Positions 1-5,981 of a stretch of DNA of 5,981 bases are shown here, in pieces; the stretch's first letter is position 1; every line of letters begins with the position of its first letter. This stretch comes from Clostridiales bacterium (GTDB taxonomy: Bacteria; Bacillota_A; Clostridia; Christensenellales; Borkfalkiaceae). The notes under the pieces are model-generated. The model was not told where the DNA came from and made no database searches. It worked only from the letters and a program-made list of their open reading frames with translations. The stretch covers positions 1 through 5,981 of the forward strand of contig SVHQ01000118.1 in NCBI GenBank assembly GCA_015055785.1. The letters are read 5' to 3'. The position numbers were made by a program, and so were the translations under genes.

Positions 1-1282
1 TTGCATGGTCGTGCAAATCAAACCAGCTATCACGAAGGTCTTTCGCTTGAATATTTTCAAGAATGTCTTTACGTGCATCGAAAAGTTCGTTTTCCGTCAA
101 GCCCTTATTCTTTTCTGCCGAATAAGCTTGTTCTTGCGCTTTGGAGAAAGGAATCAAGATGTTGTATACAAAGCCGAAGCCTTCCGAACCGTAAAGCACG
201 AACGAATCATCGGAAAGACTGCCGATTGCCGTTTCAAATGCACTAACGTTTTCTGTATAAGAAGTTTTCTGATCGTCTGCGATTTCTTGATATTTCGTTT
301 GAACGTATTCTTCCGTCAAGCTTGCATACGCTTCTTCGCTTAAATCTTCAAAATATTTATTGATAAGCGCTTGACCAAGCGAAGAAGAAAGCTCTACGTA
401 ATAGTAATTCAATTTGGTTACGTCTGCCGAGTTTTCCTTCTCACCGATAAGGCCGTAATTTTGCAAGTTCGCAAGGAATGCGTTGTACGCTTTCTTTCTC
501 GTGGAAACCGTCGATCCGTCTACCTTTTCGTACTCACCGCAAGAATCTAACGTGTTACGACCAGTGTAAACGTTATAATCAATGCCGCCTTCTGCCGTTT
601 GGGGATAGTAATCTTCTTTTTCCGTACCGATTGCCGTAGGCGTCGTACGAGCCTCGCTATGGTCGTGAGATTCTTCCTCATCAATATACGTAGCTTCTAA
701 GGAATCCAACGAAGAGTTAAACGATTGTAACAAGCTATATACAGCCAAATTATAATCGTCCATTTCCGTACCGTTTTCCGTAAGGAAATATTTCATTGTC
801 AAAACTTCGGGATTTGCTTCAAGAAGCGCTTTTTCGCTTTCACTTGCCTTTGCAAGTTCTGCTGCAACATATTGTTCGCAACCCTCTACGGAAAGACCAT
901 TCTTCAAATAATATGCCGTTGCATACTGAATCATAATCTTCGTATTTACCAAGCTTTCCATCAACATCTCGATTGCTGCTTCAACGGTATAGCCGTAGTT
1001 TTGCACGTACGTATAACCCACGTTCATGAAAAGTGCAACAAGGTCGCTTTTAGAAACGCTAGACGCCAAAGCTCCTTTTTCAATCAACGTATTGACTGCC
1101 TGTGCATAGCTCTTATAATCGTCGTCCTTTTCAAGACTCTTATAAATATTTACTTTTGCAACTTCCTGCGCTAAATCCTCTTGCGTGTCTGCAGGGAAAA
1201 AGTTACAACCTGTACTACCAACGGTGAGTGCAACGCCCAAAAGCAATGCGCCCATCTTTTTCAATGTGTGTTTTTTGCTCAT
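1..1282 (-). CDS. Secreted lipoprotein, divergent PrsA/SurA-like foldase candidate (3' end missing)
   Basis: Read on the minus strand, this frame stays open for 427 codons from ATG at 1282 to the window edge, with no stop. ATG 1282 is the first possible start: an in-frame TAG lies eight codons upstream (1306-1304) and a GGAG ribosome site sits 7 nt before the ATG. The N-terminus is a lipoprotein signal: basic MSKKHTLKK, a hydrophobic core (about residues 10-22) and a lipobox STGC with Cys26 as the lipidated residue, so the mature protein should be anchored outside the membrane. Residues about 100-135 form an amphipathic helical stretch (AAIEMLMESLVNTKIMIQYA) like the SurA N-terminal chaperone region. 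Residues about 371-377 (FVYNILI) resemble the first strand of a parvulin domain. Residues 200-230 are acidic and low in hydrophobicity, probably a linker. In many clostridia a peptidyl-prolyl isomerase gene follows mfd, which supports a role in folding exported proteins. Lipoprotein status is well supported; foldase function is inference, and isomerase activity is doubtful because the domain is incomplete and the usual parvulin His is Asn here. Confidence 0.8.
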   Translation of the reverse strand, partial: MSKKHTLKKMGALLLGVALTVGSTGCNFFPADTQEDLAQEVAKVNIYKSLEKDDDYKSYAQAVNTLIEKGALASSVSKSDLVALFMNVGYTYVQNYGYTVEAAIEMLMESLVNTKIMIQYATAYYLKNGLSVEGCEQYVAAELAKASESEKALLEANPEVLTMKYFLTENGTEMDDYNLAVYSLLQSFNSSLDSLEATYIDEEESHDHSEARTTPTAIGTEKEDYYPQTAEGGIDYNVYTGRNTLDSCGEYEKVDGSTVSTRKKAYNAFLANLQNYGLIGEKENSADVTKLNYYYVELSSSLGQALINKYFEDLSEEAYASLTEEYVQTKYQEIADDQKTSYTENVSAFETAIGSLSDDSFVLYGSEGFGFVYNILIPFSKAQEQAYSAEKNKGLTENELFDARKDILENIQAKDLRDSWFDLHDHA

Positions 1283-1289
1283 AAAATCG

Positions 1290-1293
1290 CTCC
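1290..1293 (-). promoter_or_regulatory. Ribosome binding site of the lipoprotein gene, in a hairpin loop
   Basis: GGAG lies 7 nt upstream of ATG 1282 and fixes the start. A perfect 7-bp inverted repeat surrounds it (AAAATCG at 1299-1293, CGATTTT at 1289-1283, minus-strand reading). The three-base loop is GAG, and the first G of GGAG pairs in the stem. The stem is AT-rich, so it may be only marginally stable and may present the site in the loop rather than hide it. Confidence 0.65.
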
Positions 1294-1319
1294 GATTTTT
1301 ATCCTATCATTTAACGAGC

Positions 1320-1357
1320 ATTGACATTAAAAAAGCAACTATACCCCTTATGTCAAT
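1320..1357. repeat. Inverted repeat ATTGACAT-N22-ATGTCAAT in the mfd-lipoprotein spacer
   Basis: The arms at 1320-1327 and 1350-1357 are perfect 8-bp inverted copies separated by 22 bp. Their centres are 30 bp apart, close to three turns of the DNA helix, and they flank the -10 box of P2. It could be a two-site operator, or a weak long-loop hairpin in the P1 leader RNA. No U-tract follows on the minus strand, so it is not a normal terminator. The arms also contain the TTGACA string, so chance among AT-rich promoter elements is possible. Confidence 0.45.
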
Positions 1358-1367
1358 ATATCGTCAA
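1338..1367 (-). promoter_or_regulatory. Candidate sigma-A promoter P2 (proximal) for the lipoprotein gene
   Basis: On the minus strand, TTGACG (1367-1362, five of six matches to TTGACA) is followed after 18 nt by TATAGT (1343-1338, five of six matches to TATAAT). Transcription would start near 1331, giving a leader of about 50 nt. The arms of the 1320-1357 inverted repeat lie on either side of the -10 box, so a repressor or activator bound there could act on this promoter. This is a consensus match by eye only. Confidence 0.5.
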
Positions 1368-1372
1368 GCTAT

Positions 1373-1401
1373 ATTATAACCTATTTTTTCAAAAAGTGCA
1401 A
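1373..1401 (-). promoter_or_regulatory. Candidate sigma-A promoter P1 (distal) for the lipoprotein gene
   Basis: On the minus strand, TTGCAC (1401-1396) is followed after exactly 17 nt by a perfect TATAAT (1378-1373), just 11 nt after the mfd stop codon. The predicted start is near 1366, giving a leader of about 84 nt that contains P2, the inverted repeat and the ribosome-site hairpin. The -10 box is ideal, while the -35 box matches only at TTG. Together with P2 it suggests the lipoprotein gene is transcribed apart from mfd. Confidence 0.5.
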
Positions 1402-1411
1402 ACGTTTTTAC

Positions 1412-4400
1412 TTATAAAGTGGCGAAAGTTGACGCAAATTTTAAAAATTTTGTCATTTCCGCCATTAAATCGGTCGCTTCACGCCGTCCAAAGAACTCAA
1501 TTACGGGTGCTTCCGACATATTCAAACGCACTCTGCCCTGATATTTATCCATCGCCGCTTGCACCCTTTCATCACCCAAGGCTTCCAAGGATGGAAATTC
1601 CAATGCACCCACACCTTTCACTACGGATATCTTTTTCACATTAAACTTCGCTGCGTAGCTCTTCAAAACTGCGATCACCAAAAGGTTTTCCACCGCACGC
1701 GGCAATTCCCCATACGTATCGCGCAACGAGGTGTACACCCGTTTATAATCGGCAATCGTAGAAATTTCCGCAATCTGCTTATAGGAATCCAAACGTCCTG
1801 CGGAAGATTCAATATATTTTTCCGAAATATACGCATTGGCACGAATATCCAATTCCGCAACCGTCTGTCTTTCGCCTGTAAGCTCCTCTTTTAATAGTTT
1901 GGAATACAGTTCATAACCTACCTTATCCATGTGGCCGTGTTGTTCAGCACCAAGCACGTTCCCCGCGCCGCGTATTTCCAAATCACGCATTGCGAGTTTG
2001 TAGCCCGAACCCAGCTCCGTAAACTCCATAATCGCTTTTAATCTCGCCGAGGCGTTGTCCGTCATCACTTTTTCAGGCTTATAAGTGAAATAGGCATAAG
2101 CCAAGCGCGTGCCTCTCCCCACGCGGCCCTTTAATTGATAAAGCTGCGAAATACCCAATCGGTCGCTATCAATGACGATGAGCGTATTGGCGTTGGGCAA
2201 ATCGATTCCATTTTCAATAATCGTTGTCGTGATAAGGATATTCGATTGACCACTGTAAAAATTCAAAACGGCGTTTTCCAGCGTCGTTTTATCCATTCTA
2301 CCATGCGCAACGGAAACCGTAGCTTCGGGAAGTATCTGTTTTATCCGCGCGGCAAAGGTGAAAATGCTCTCCACTTTATTGTAAAGAATAAAGACTTGAC
2401 CATCGCGAGAAAGTTCACGAATACACGCGTCGCGAATAAGCGTTTCCGTTTCCTCTACCACGTATGTTTGCACGGGCAAACGTTCATTGGGCGGGGTCTG
2501 TATCGTGGAAATATCACGTATCCCCGACAAGGACATGTGCAACGTTCGAGGAATGGGCGTTGCCGTCATTGTCAAACAGTCGATATCCTTACGTAAATTT
2601 TTAATTTTTTCCTTATGCTCCACACCAAAGCGTTGTTCCTCGTCCAATACGAGTAAGCCTAAATTTTTAAATTTCACGTCCGCCGAAAGCAAACGGTGCG
2701 TGCCGACTACCAAATCAATACTCCCGTCTGCCAAACCTTTTAACACAGCCTCTTGTTCTTTGGGGGTATTGAAACGATTTAAGGAGGCCACGCGCACACC
2801 AAATTGTGAAAAACGCGCACAAGCTGTATTAAAATGCTGACGACAAAGCACTGTGCTCGGACACATCAAAGCCGCTTGTTTTCCAGCAAGCGCACAAAGA
2901 TAAATTGCACGAAAAGCGACTTCCGTTTTCCCAAAACCAACGTCGCCGCAAAGCAATCTATCCATTACTTTATCCGAACACATATCCCCTTTGATTTCCT
3001 GCACCGAGCTTGCTTGGTCGGGCGTTAAATCATGCTCAAACGCCTCTTCAAATTCCTGCATAAAAACTTCGTTGGTAGGGAAACAATAGCCGCGATTTTC
3101 CGCTCTTTCCGCGTATAATTTCTTTAAATCAAAGGCTAAATTCTTCAAAGACGCACGAACGCGCGCCTTTACTCTTTCAAAGTCTGCTCCACCAATTCTG
3201 CTAAGCGCAGGATTTTCATCACCGACGTATTTAGATAGTACGTCCATGCACTCTGCTGGTACGTATAACATATCCCCGTCTTTATAAGCGAGCGCAATGT
3301 ATTCTTTCGTGCCGTCCGTCGTTTCAATTTTCTTCACACCGACCGCTTTACCAATGCCGTGTGTTTCATGTACAACAAAGTCCCCAATTTCTGGCGCGGA
3401 AAACATATCGCCGCGTTTACGACGAATGCGTTTATTATCTGCTGGTTTGGTATACAAATCGCCCGTGCCGATAATTGCGAGTTTACACTCGTGCAACACC
3501 ATACCTTTATCCAATTTCTCATCGAGAATACAAATCCCGTTGAGCGCAGATAAAGTATCAGGTAACTTCACAGTGGAAATATAACTCTCGCTCAGTTGTT
3601 CGGACATTTTCACCGCTCGCGCATTCTCGCCACAATAAAGCATGACGCGATACCCGCCCTTTTTCCAATTGGTAATATCCGTAATAAGAGCAGGCAAACC
3701 GTTGAGATATTTCGTCACAGGCGTTGCCGTAAAATTATATATTTTTAAGGGTTGGAAGAAAAATGGATTGCCCGTAAACGTCTGCAACGCAACACAGCGT
3801 ACCGATGAAAGTTTCTCGATAAAAAATTCTTTTTCTATATATTGACCTTTGCTAAATTCAAAGGCTTCACCGCCCGATTGTAAACGATGAAAACGCTCCT
3901 CATGTTCCTTATACAAGGCATTGAACTTATCCCAAAGCGTCTTCCCTTCATCAAAAATCACCACTGTATTTTCAGGCAGAACAGAAAAAAAGTCGGTTGT
4001 ATTTTCCAACAATGGCAATAAAAATGAATTCTGACGTTCTTCTTCTACAAGCAATTCGTCAGCTATTTCGCAAGCTCTTGCATAGGCTTCCGAGGTCTTA
4101 AATTTTTTAACCCCCTCTTTCAGCGCATACTCAATTCGCTCGCCGTCTGAAGTCTCTAAAAATACGTCTGTTGCCGCTAAAATCGACACCTCGTCAATAC
4201 CAGAAAGTCTTTCGCCCGTAATCACGTCGTAGGGTTTTATTTTTTCTACCGTGTCACCGAAAAAGTCAACACGGACAGGGTTTTCCATATTGATGGGATA
4301 AATATCCAAAATATCCCCTCTCACCGCAAAAACGCCCTTCGTTTCCACCTCAAAAGCACGCGTGTAACCCATCTGCGTGAGCTTTTGCGGCAAAGAAAGA

Positions 4401-4819
4401 TAATCGAAATCTTCTCCCTCTTTTAAGGTGATACGCGGTAATTTTTTCGGGAATAACTGTATTAAAGCGTCTATCTCCGCCGTAACAACGTCACAACCGT
4501 TTTGCAAGGCGTATATGCCGTTTAATCTTCTATACAGCGAATCCTTGGAAAGAGCTTTGCGATATAACAGCACTTCGTCTTTCGCTGAAAGGATTTCTGT
4601 TTTTTTACCCGAAAGCGATGCAATATTTTCCGCCGCCTTTTTTGCAGATATGCTATCTGCCGTGACGTATATTACAGGATACGGTGAAAGCCCTGCTAAC
4701 AGATATTTCAAGCTGTCGGAAACGCCGAAAACCGCCGTGGGCGTACCGCGGCGGAGTTCTTCCACAAAAGAGGGATATTCCCCTCCCAATTCTATTGCCT
4801 TGAAAAAATCTTGTTTCAT
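1412..4819 (-). CDS. mfd: Transcription-repair coupling factor Mfd
   Basis: A DNA translocase that pushes RNA polymerase stalled at a lesion off the template and recruits UvrA for nucleotide excision repair. The 1135 residues match the usual family length (about 1150-1180). Domains in order: a UvrB-like N-terminal module (about 1-370) including the VRGDILDIYP signature (166-175) of the UvrA-binding region; a CarD-like RNA polymerase interaction domain (about 475-535, GDFVVHETHGIGK onward); a RecG-like superfamily 2 motor (about 580-940); and the C-terminal regulatory TRCF domain (about 990-1110). Motor motifs are intact: Walker A GDVGFGKT (625-632), DEEQ (726-729), TATP (752-755), and QLKGRVGRG (895-903) with R899 and R902 as candidate arginine fingers. 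The following TRG-type region (AMRDLEIRGAGNVLG) is present. The ATG is the first available start, as an in-frame TAA lies three codons upstream (4831-4829). It is 27 nt from pth, so probably co-transcribed. No frameshift or missing key residue was seen. Confidence 0.98.
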   Translation of the reverse strand: MKQDFFKAIELGGEYPSFVEELRRGTPTAVFGVSDSLKYLLAGLSPYPVIYVTADSISAKKAAENIASLSGKKTEILSAKDEVLLYRKALSKDSLYRRLNGIYALQNGCDVVTAEIDALIQLFPKKLPRITLKEGEDFDYLSLPQKLTQMGYTRAFEVETKGVFAVRGDILDIYPINMENPVRVDFFGDTVEKIKPYDVITGERLSGIDEVSILAATDVFLETSDGERIEYALKEGVKKFKTSEAYARACEIADELLVEEERQNSFLLPLLENTTDFFSVLPENTVVIFDEGKTLWDKFNALYKEHEERFHRLQSGGEAFEFSKGQYIEKEFFIEKLSSVRCVALQTFTGNPFFFQPLKIYNFTATPVTKYLNGLPALITDITNWKKGGYRVMLYCGENARAVKMSEQLSESYISTVKLPDTLSALNGICILDEKLDKGMVLHECKLAIIGTGDLYTKPADNKRIRRKRGDMFSAPEIGDFVVHETHGIGKAVGVKKIETTDGTKEYIALAYKDGDMLYVPAECMDVLSKYVGDENPALSRIGGADFERVKARVRASLKNLAFDLKKLYAERAENRGYCFPTNEVFMQEFEEAFEHDLTPDQASSVQEIKGDMCSDKVMDRLLCGDVGFGKTEVAFRAIYLCALAGKQAALMCPSTVLCRQHFNTACARFSQFGVRVASLNRFNTPKEQEAVLKGLADGSIDLVVGTHRLLSADVKFKNLGLLVLDEEQRFGVEHKEKIKNLRKDIDCLTMTATPIPRTLHMSLSGIRDISTIQTPPNERLPVQTYVVEETETLIRDACIRELSRDGQVFILYNKVESIFTFAARIKQILPEATVSVAHGRMDKTTLENAVLNFYSGQSNILITTTIIENGIDLPNANTLIVIDSDRLGISQLYQLKGRVGRGTRLAYAYFTYKPEKVMTDNASARLKAIMEFTELGSGYKLAMRDLEIRGAGNVLGAEQHGHMDKVGYELYSKLLKEELTGERQTVAELDIRANAYISEKYIESSAGRLDSYKQIAEISTIADYKRVYTSLRDTYGELPRAVENLLVIAVLKSYAAKFNVKKISVVKGVGALEFPSLEALGDERVQAAMDKYQGRVRLNMSEAPVIEFFGRREATDLMAEMTKFLKFASTFATL

Positions 4820-4846
4820 GCTTTTGCTTTACCTATAAAGTAAATA
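4820..4846 (-). promoter_or_regulatory. pth-mfd spacer with only a weak ribosome binding site
   Basis: The 27-nt gap between the pth stop and the mfd ATG has no good Shine-Dalgarno sequence. The best match is AGGTAAAG, with AGG 12 nt before the ATG, which is farther than optimal. No promoter or terminator fits here. Translation of mfd may therefore be low or helped by ribosomes arriving from pth, in keeping with the modest amounts of Mfd that cells usually need (inference). Confidence 0.5.
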
Positions 4847-5416
4847 TTATGCGTTTTGATTGTATTTACACATCACTTTCTCTATATCCAGTCCGCGTGC
4901 GAAATCCGCCGCCGCTTCCCCAGCTTTATGGCACGCCGCCGCAAATAGTTCGTAATCGTCCTTTTTTACTTCGGCGAGCACATAATTGATAATGGGAATA
5001 TTTACTTCTTCATCGCGAATCCCTACGCGAATACGCGCAAAATTCTTCAACCCCGTTTCACCAATAATGCTACGCATACCATTGTGCGTACCGGCGCTGC
5101 CACTGGCACGAATACGAATTTTTCCTTTTGGTAAATCGTAATCATCGTAAATAACAAGCAATTTATCTTCCGTGATTTTGTATTTAGACATAAGCTGTTT
5201 CACCGCTCTGCCCGAATTGTTCATATAGGTCAAAGGACGGGCAAGAATTACTTTCTCACCCCCAACGTATGCTTCCGCTACCGTCGCTTCGCATTCCTTT
5301 TTCTTGAACTTCGCACCCAAAGCTTCGGCGGCGTCCCCCACCGCGATATAGCCCATGTTATGGAAGGTTTTTTCATACTGTTTATCGGGATTTCCCAGCC
5401 CAACGATAAGATACAT
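4847..5416 (-). CDS. pth: Peptidyl-tRNA hydrolase (Pth)
   Basis: Cytosolic enzyme that cleaves the ester bond of peptidyl-tRNAs released early from ribosomes, recycling the tRNA; normally essential in bacteria. The 189 residues are typical for the family (about 185-195). The N-terminus MYLIVGLGNP is canonical and supports the start, which also has an AGAGGA ribosome site 6 nt upstream. Catalytic and binding residues are all present by alignment with E. coli Pth: N9 (Asn10), H19 (His20), M65-N66 in the PLTYMNNSG motif (Met67/Asn68), D91 in YDDYDLP (Asp93), and N112 in GTHNGMRS (Asn114). The glycine-rich loop ASGSAGTHNG has Thr where GGHNG is more usual, a mild variation. It lies between prs and mfd, the usual arrangement in many Bacillota, and is probably transcribed with mfd. 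Confidence 0.98.
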   Translation of the reverse strand: MYLIVGLGNPDKQYEKTFHNMGYIAVGDAAEALGAKFKKKECEATVAEAYVGGEKVILARPLTYMNNSGRAVKQLMSKYKITEDKLLVIYDDYDLPKGKIRIRASGSAGTHNGMRSIIGETGLKNFARIRVGIRDEEVNIPIINYVLAEVKKDDYELFAAACHKAGEAAADFARGLDIEKVMCKYNQNA

Positions 5417-5418
5417 AG

Positions 5419-5426
5419 TTCATCCT
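5419..5426 (-). promoter_or_regulatory. Ribosome binding site of pth
   Basis: AGAGGATG, read on the minus strand, places GAGG 7 nt before ATG 5416. It contains its own ATG at 5421-5419, but that triplet is out of frame with pth and the AGAGGA core is too close to it, so 5416 is the real start. It begins about 10 nt after the foot of the upstream stem-loop. Confidence 0.65.
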
Positions 5427-5436
5427 CTTCGACAGA

Positions 5437-5465
5437 AGAACCGCCGTTAATTATGCGGCGGCTCT
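5437..5465 (-). terminator. GC-rich stem-loop between prs and pth, possible weak terminator or attenuator
   Basis: The minus-strand RNA can form a 10-bp stem (5465-5456 with 5446-5437), mostly C-G pairs with one G-U wobble, closed by a 9-nt AU-rich loop (CAUAAUUAA). It stands out in an otherwise AT-rich spacer. The bases after it (UCUGUC, with UU pairs inside the stem foot) make only a broken U-tract, so termination may be partial. It could lower expression of pth and mfd relative to prs, or protect the 3' end of prs mRNA. I saw no promoter downstream of it, so some readthrough into pth is likely. Confidence 0.45.
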
Positions 5466-5482
5466 TATCGGTTGTATTCTTT

Positions 5483-5504
5483 ATTATTTCTTAATTATTT
5501 CTTA
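5483..5504. repeat. Two-copy 11-bp tandem repeat after prs
   Basis: ATTATTTCTTA occurs twice, head to tail and without mismatch (5483-5493 and 5494-5504), directly next to the prs stop codon. It is pure AT apart from one C per copy. Most likely a simple slippage duplication in the AT-rich 3' untranslated region; no protein-binding role can be supported. Confidence 0.7.
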
Positions 5505-5508
5505 TTAA

Positions 5509-5981
5509 TTAATCGTAAAGTTTCGACATAGGTTTGTCGAGATATACGTTTTCAATTGCCGCTGCAAACAAATCAGCAACAGACAACACTTCGAATTTAT
5601 CGAGTTTCTTTTCATCGGGAAGATGGATGGTATCCAACATCACGAGCTTCGTAATCGGAGATTTTTCCAATCTTTCAATTGCAGGTCCGCTGAGCACCGC
5701 ATGCGTACAGCCTGCATATACTTCCGTAGCGCCTGCATCTTTAATCGCCTGCGCGCCTTGGCAAAGGGTACCTGCCGTGTCGATCATGTCGTCGATCATA
5801 AGGCATCTCTTGCCCTTTACATCACCGATAATCGACATAACTTCCATCACGTTCGCCTTAGGACGACGTTTATCGATGATTGCAAGAGGTACACCGAATT
5901 TTTCAGCGACCTTTCTCGAACGCTTTACACTACCCAAATCGGGAGCAACAACCACCTCAATGTTGCCCTGCTTTGCAAAAT
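5509..5981 (-). CDS. prs: Ribose-phosphate pyrophosphokinase (PRPP synthetase), C-terminal half
   Basis: Makes 5-phosphoribosyl 1-diphosphate from ribose 5-phosphate and ATP, the precursor of purines, pyrimidines, NAD, histidine and tryptophan. The window holds the last 156 residues plus the stop; class I enzymes are about 310-320 residues, so the N-terminal half lies beyond the right edge. The reading frame is open to position 5981; the GTG at 5955 is an internal valine, not a start. Clear signatures are [12 protein letters not shown], the flexible-region [12 protein letters not shown], and the PRPP-binding loop [10 protein letters not shown] (5796-5767), followed by the conserved [19 protein letters not shown]. 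The C-terminus SKLYD corresponds to the family's usual S-x-L-F-S type end. It precedes pth and mfd, the usual order in many Bacillota. Confidence 0.97.
   Translation of the reverse strand, partial: FAKQGNIEVVVAPDLGSVKRSRKVAEKFGVPLAIIDKRRPKANVMEVMSIIGDVKGKRCLMIDDMIDTAGTLCQGAQAIKDAGATEVYAGCTHAVLSGPAIERLEKSPITKLVMLDTIHLPDEKKLDKFEVLSVADLFAAAIENVYLDKPMSKLYD

Noticed and set aside
1..343. Two overlapping plus-strand open frames
   Set aside because: They lie antisense to the lipoprotein gene, which has a start, ribosome site and signal peptide; their peptides have no recognisable domain and no ribosome site.
1334..1356. Perfect TTGACA (1356-1351, minus strand) as a third -35 box
   Set aside because: At 16-18 nt spacing the -10 position is only a T-run such as TTTTTA, so no usable promoter is formed.
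1383..1411. Intrinsic terminator directly after mfd
   Set aside because: There are A and T runs here but no stem of useful length before a U-tract; only the short palindrome AAACGTTT is present.
2135..2840. Plus-strand open frames inside mfd
   Set aside because: They are antisense to the conserved Mfd motor domain and their peptides are rich in Cys, Arg and Asn as expected of shadow frames.
4428..4838. 136-codon plus-strand frame opposite the 5' end of mfd
   Set aside because: It overlaps the conserved UvrB-like module, has no family resemblance and no promoter or ribosome site.
5417..5508. Separate promoter for pth in the prs-pth spacer
   Set aside because: No -35/-10 pair with sensible spacing was found on the minus strand; AT-rich strings alone are not enough.
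1..5981. A novel defence, mobile or multi-gene accessory system
   Set aside because: Apart from the lipoprotein all genes are standard housekeeping genes in a commonly seen order, and no repeats, transposase, integrase or CRISPR structure appears.

Overview
The window reads as a housekeeping stretch of a Bacillota (Firmicutes) genome, probably an uncultured or divergent member of the Clostridia. The reasons are the gene order prs - pth - mfd - secreted lipoprotein, the AT-leaning base composition, the AT-rich spacers and the purine-rich Shine-Dalgarno sites. All four genes lie on the minus strand, so transcription runs from high to low coordinates. The clade assignment is inference from gene order and protein similarity recalled from memory.

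In transcription order: (1) 5981-5509, the C-terminal half of ribose-phosphate pyrophosphokinase (prs), cut by the window edge. (2) A 92-nt spacer with a short tandem repeat and a GC-rich stem-loop. (3) 5416-4847, complete peptidyl-tRNA hydrolase (pth). (4) After a 27-nt gap, 4819-1412, complete transcription-repair coupling factor (mfd), with every expected domain and motif. (5) A 129-nt spacer with two candidate sigma-A promoters in tandem, an inverted repeat and a hairpin that displays the ribosome binding site. (6) 1282-1, the N-terminal 427 residues of a secreted lipoprotein that runs off the left edge.

The first three genes look co-transcribed: PRPP supply for nucleotide synthesis, rescue of tRNA from peptidyl-tRNA, and rescue of RNA polymerase stalled at DNA damage. 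In many clostridia a PrsA/SurA-type peptidyl-prolyl isomerase gene follows mfd, and the lipoprotein here fills that slot. It has a SurA-N-like helical segment and, near the left edge, the apparent first strand of a parvulin-like domain. It is strongly diverged, and Asn appears to replace the usual parvulin histidine. The adjacent tandem promoters suggest it is also expressed independently of mfd.

I see no mobile element, CRISPR array, tRNA or rRNA, and no convincing new multi-gene system. The points most worth a second look are the divergent lipoprotein and its upstream control region.
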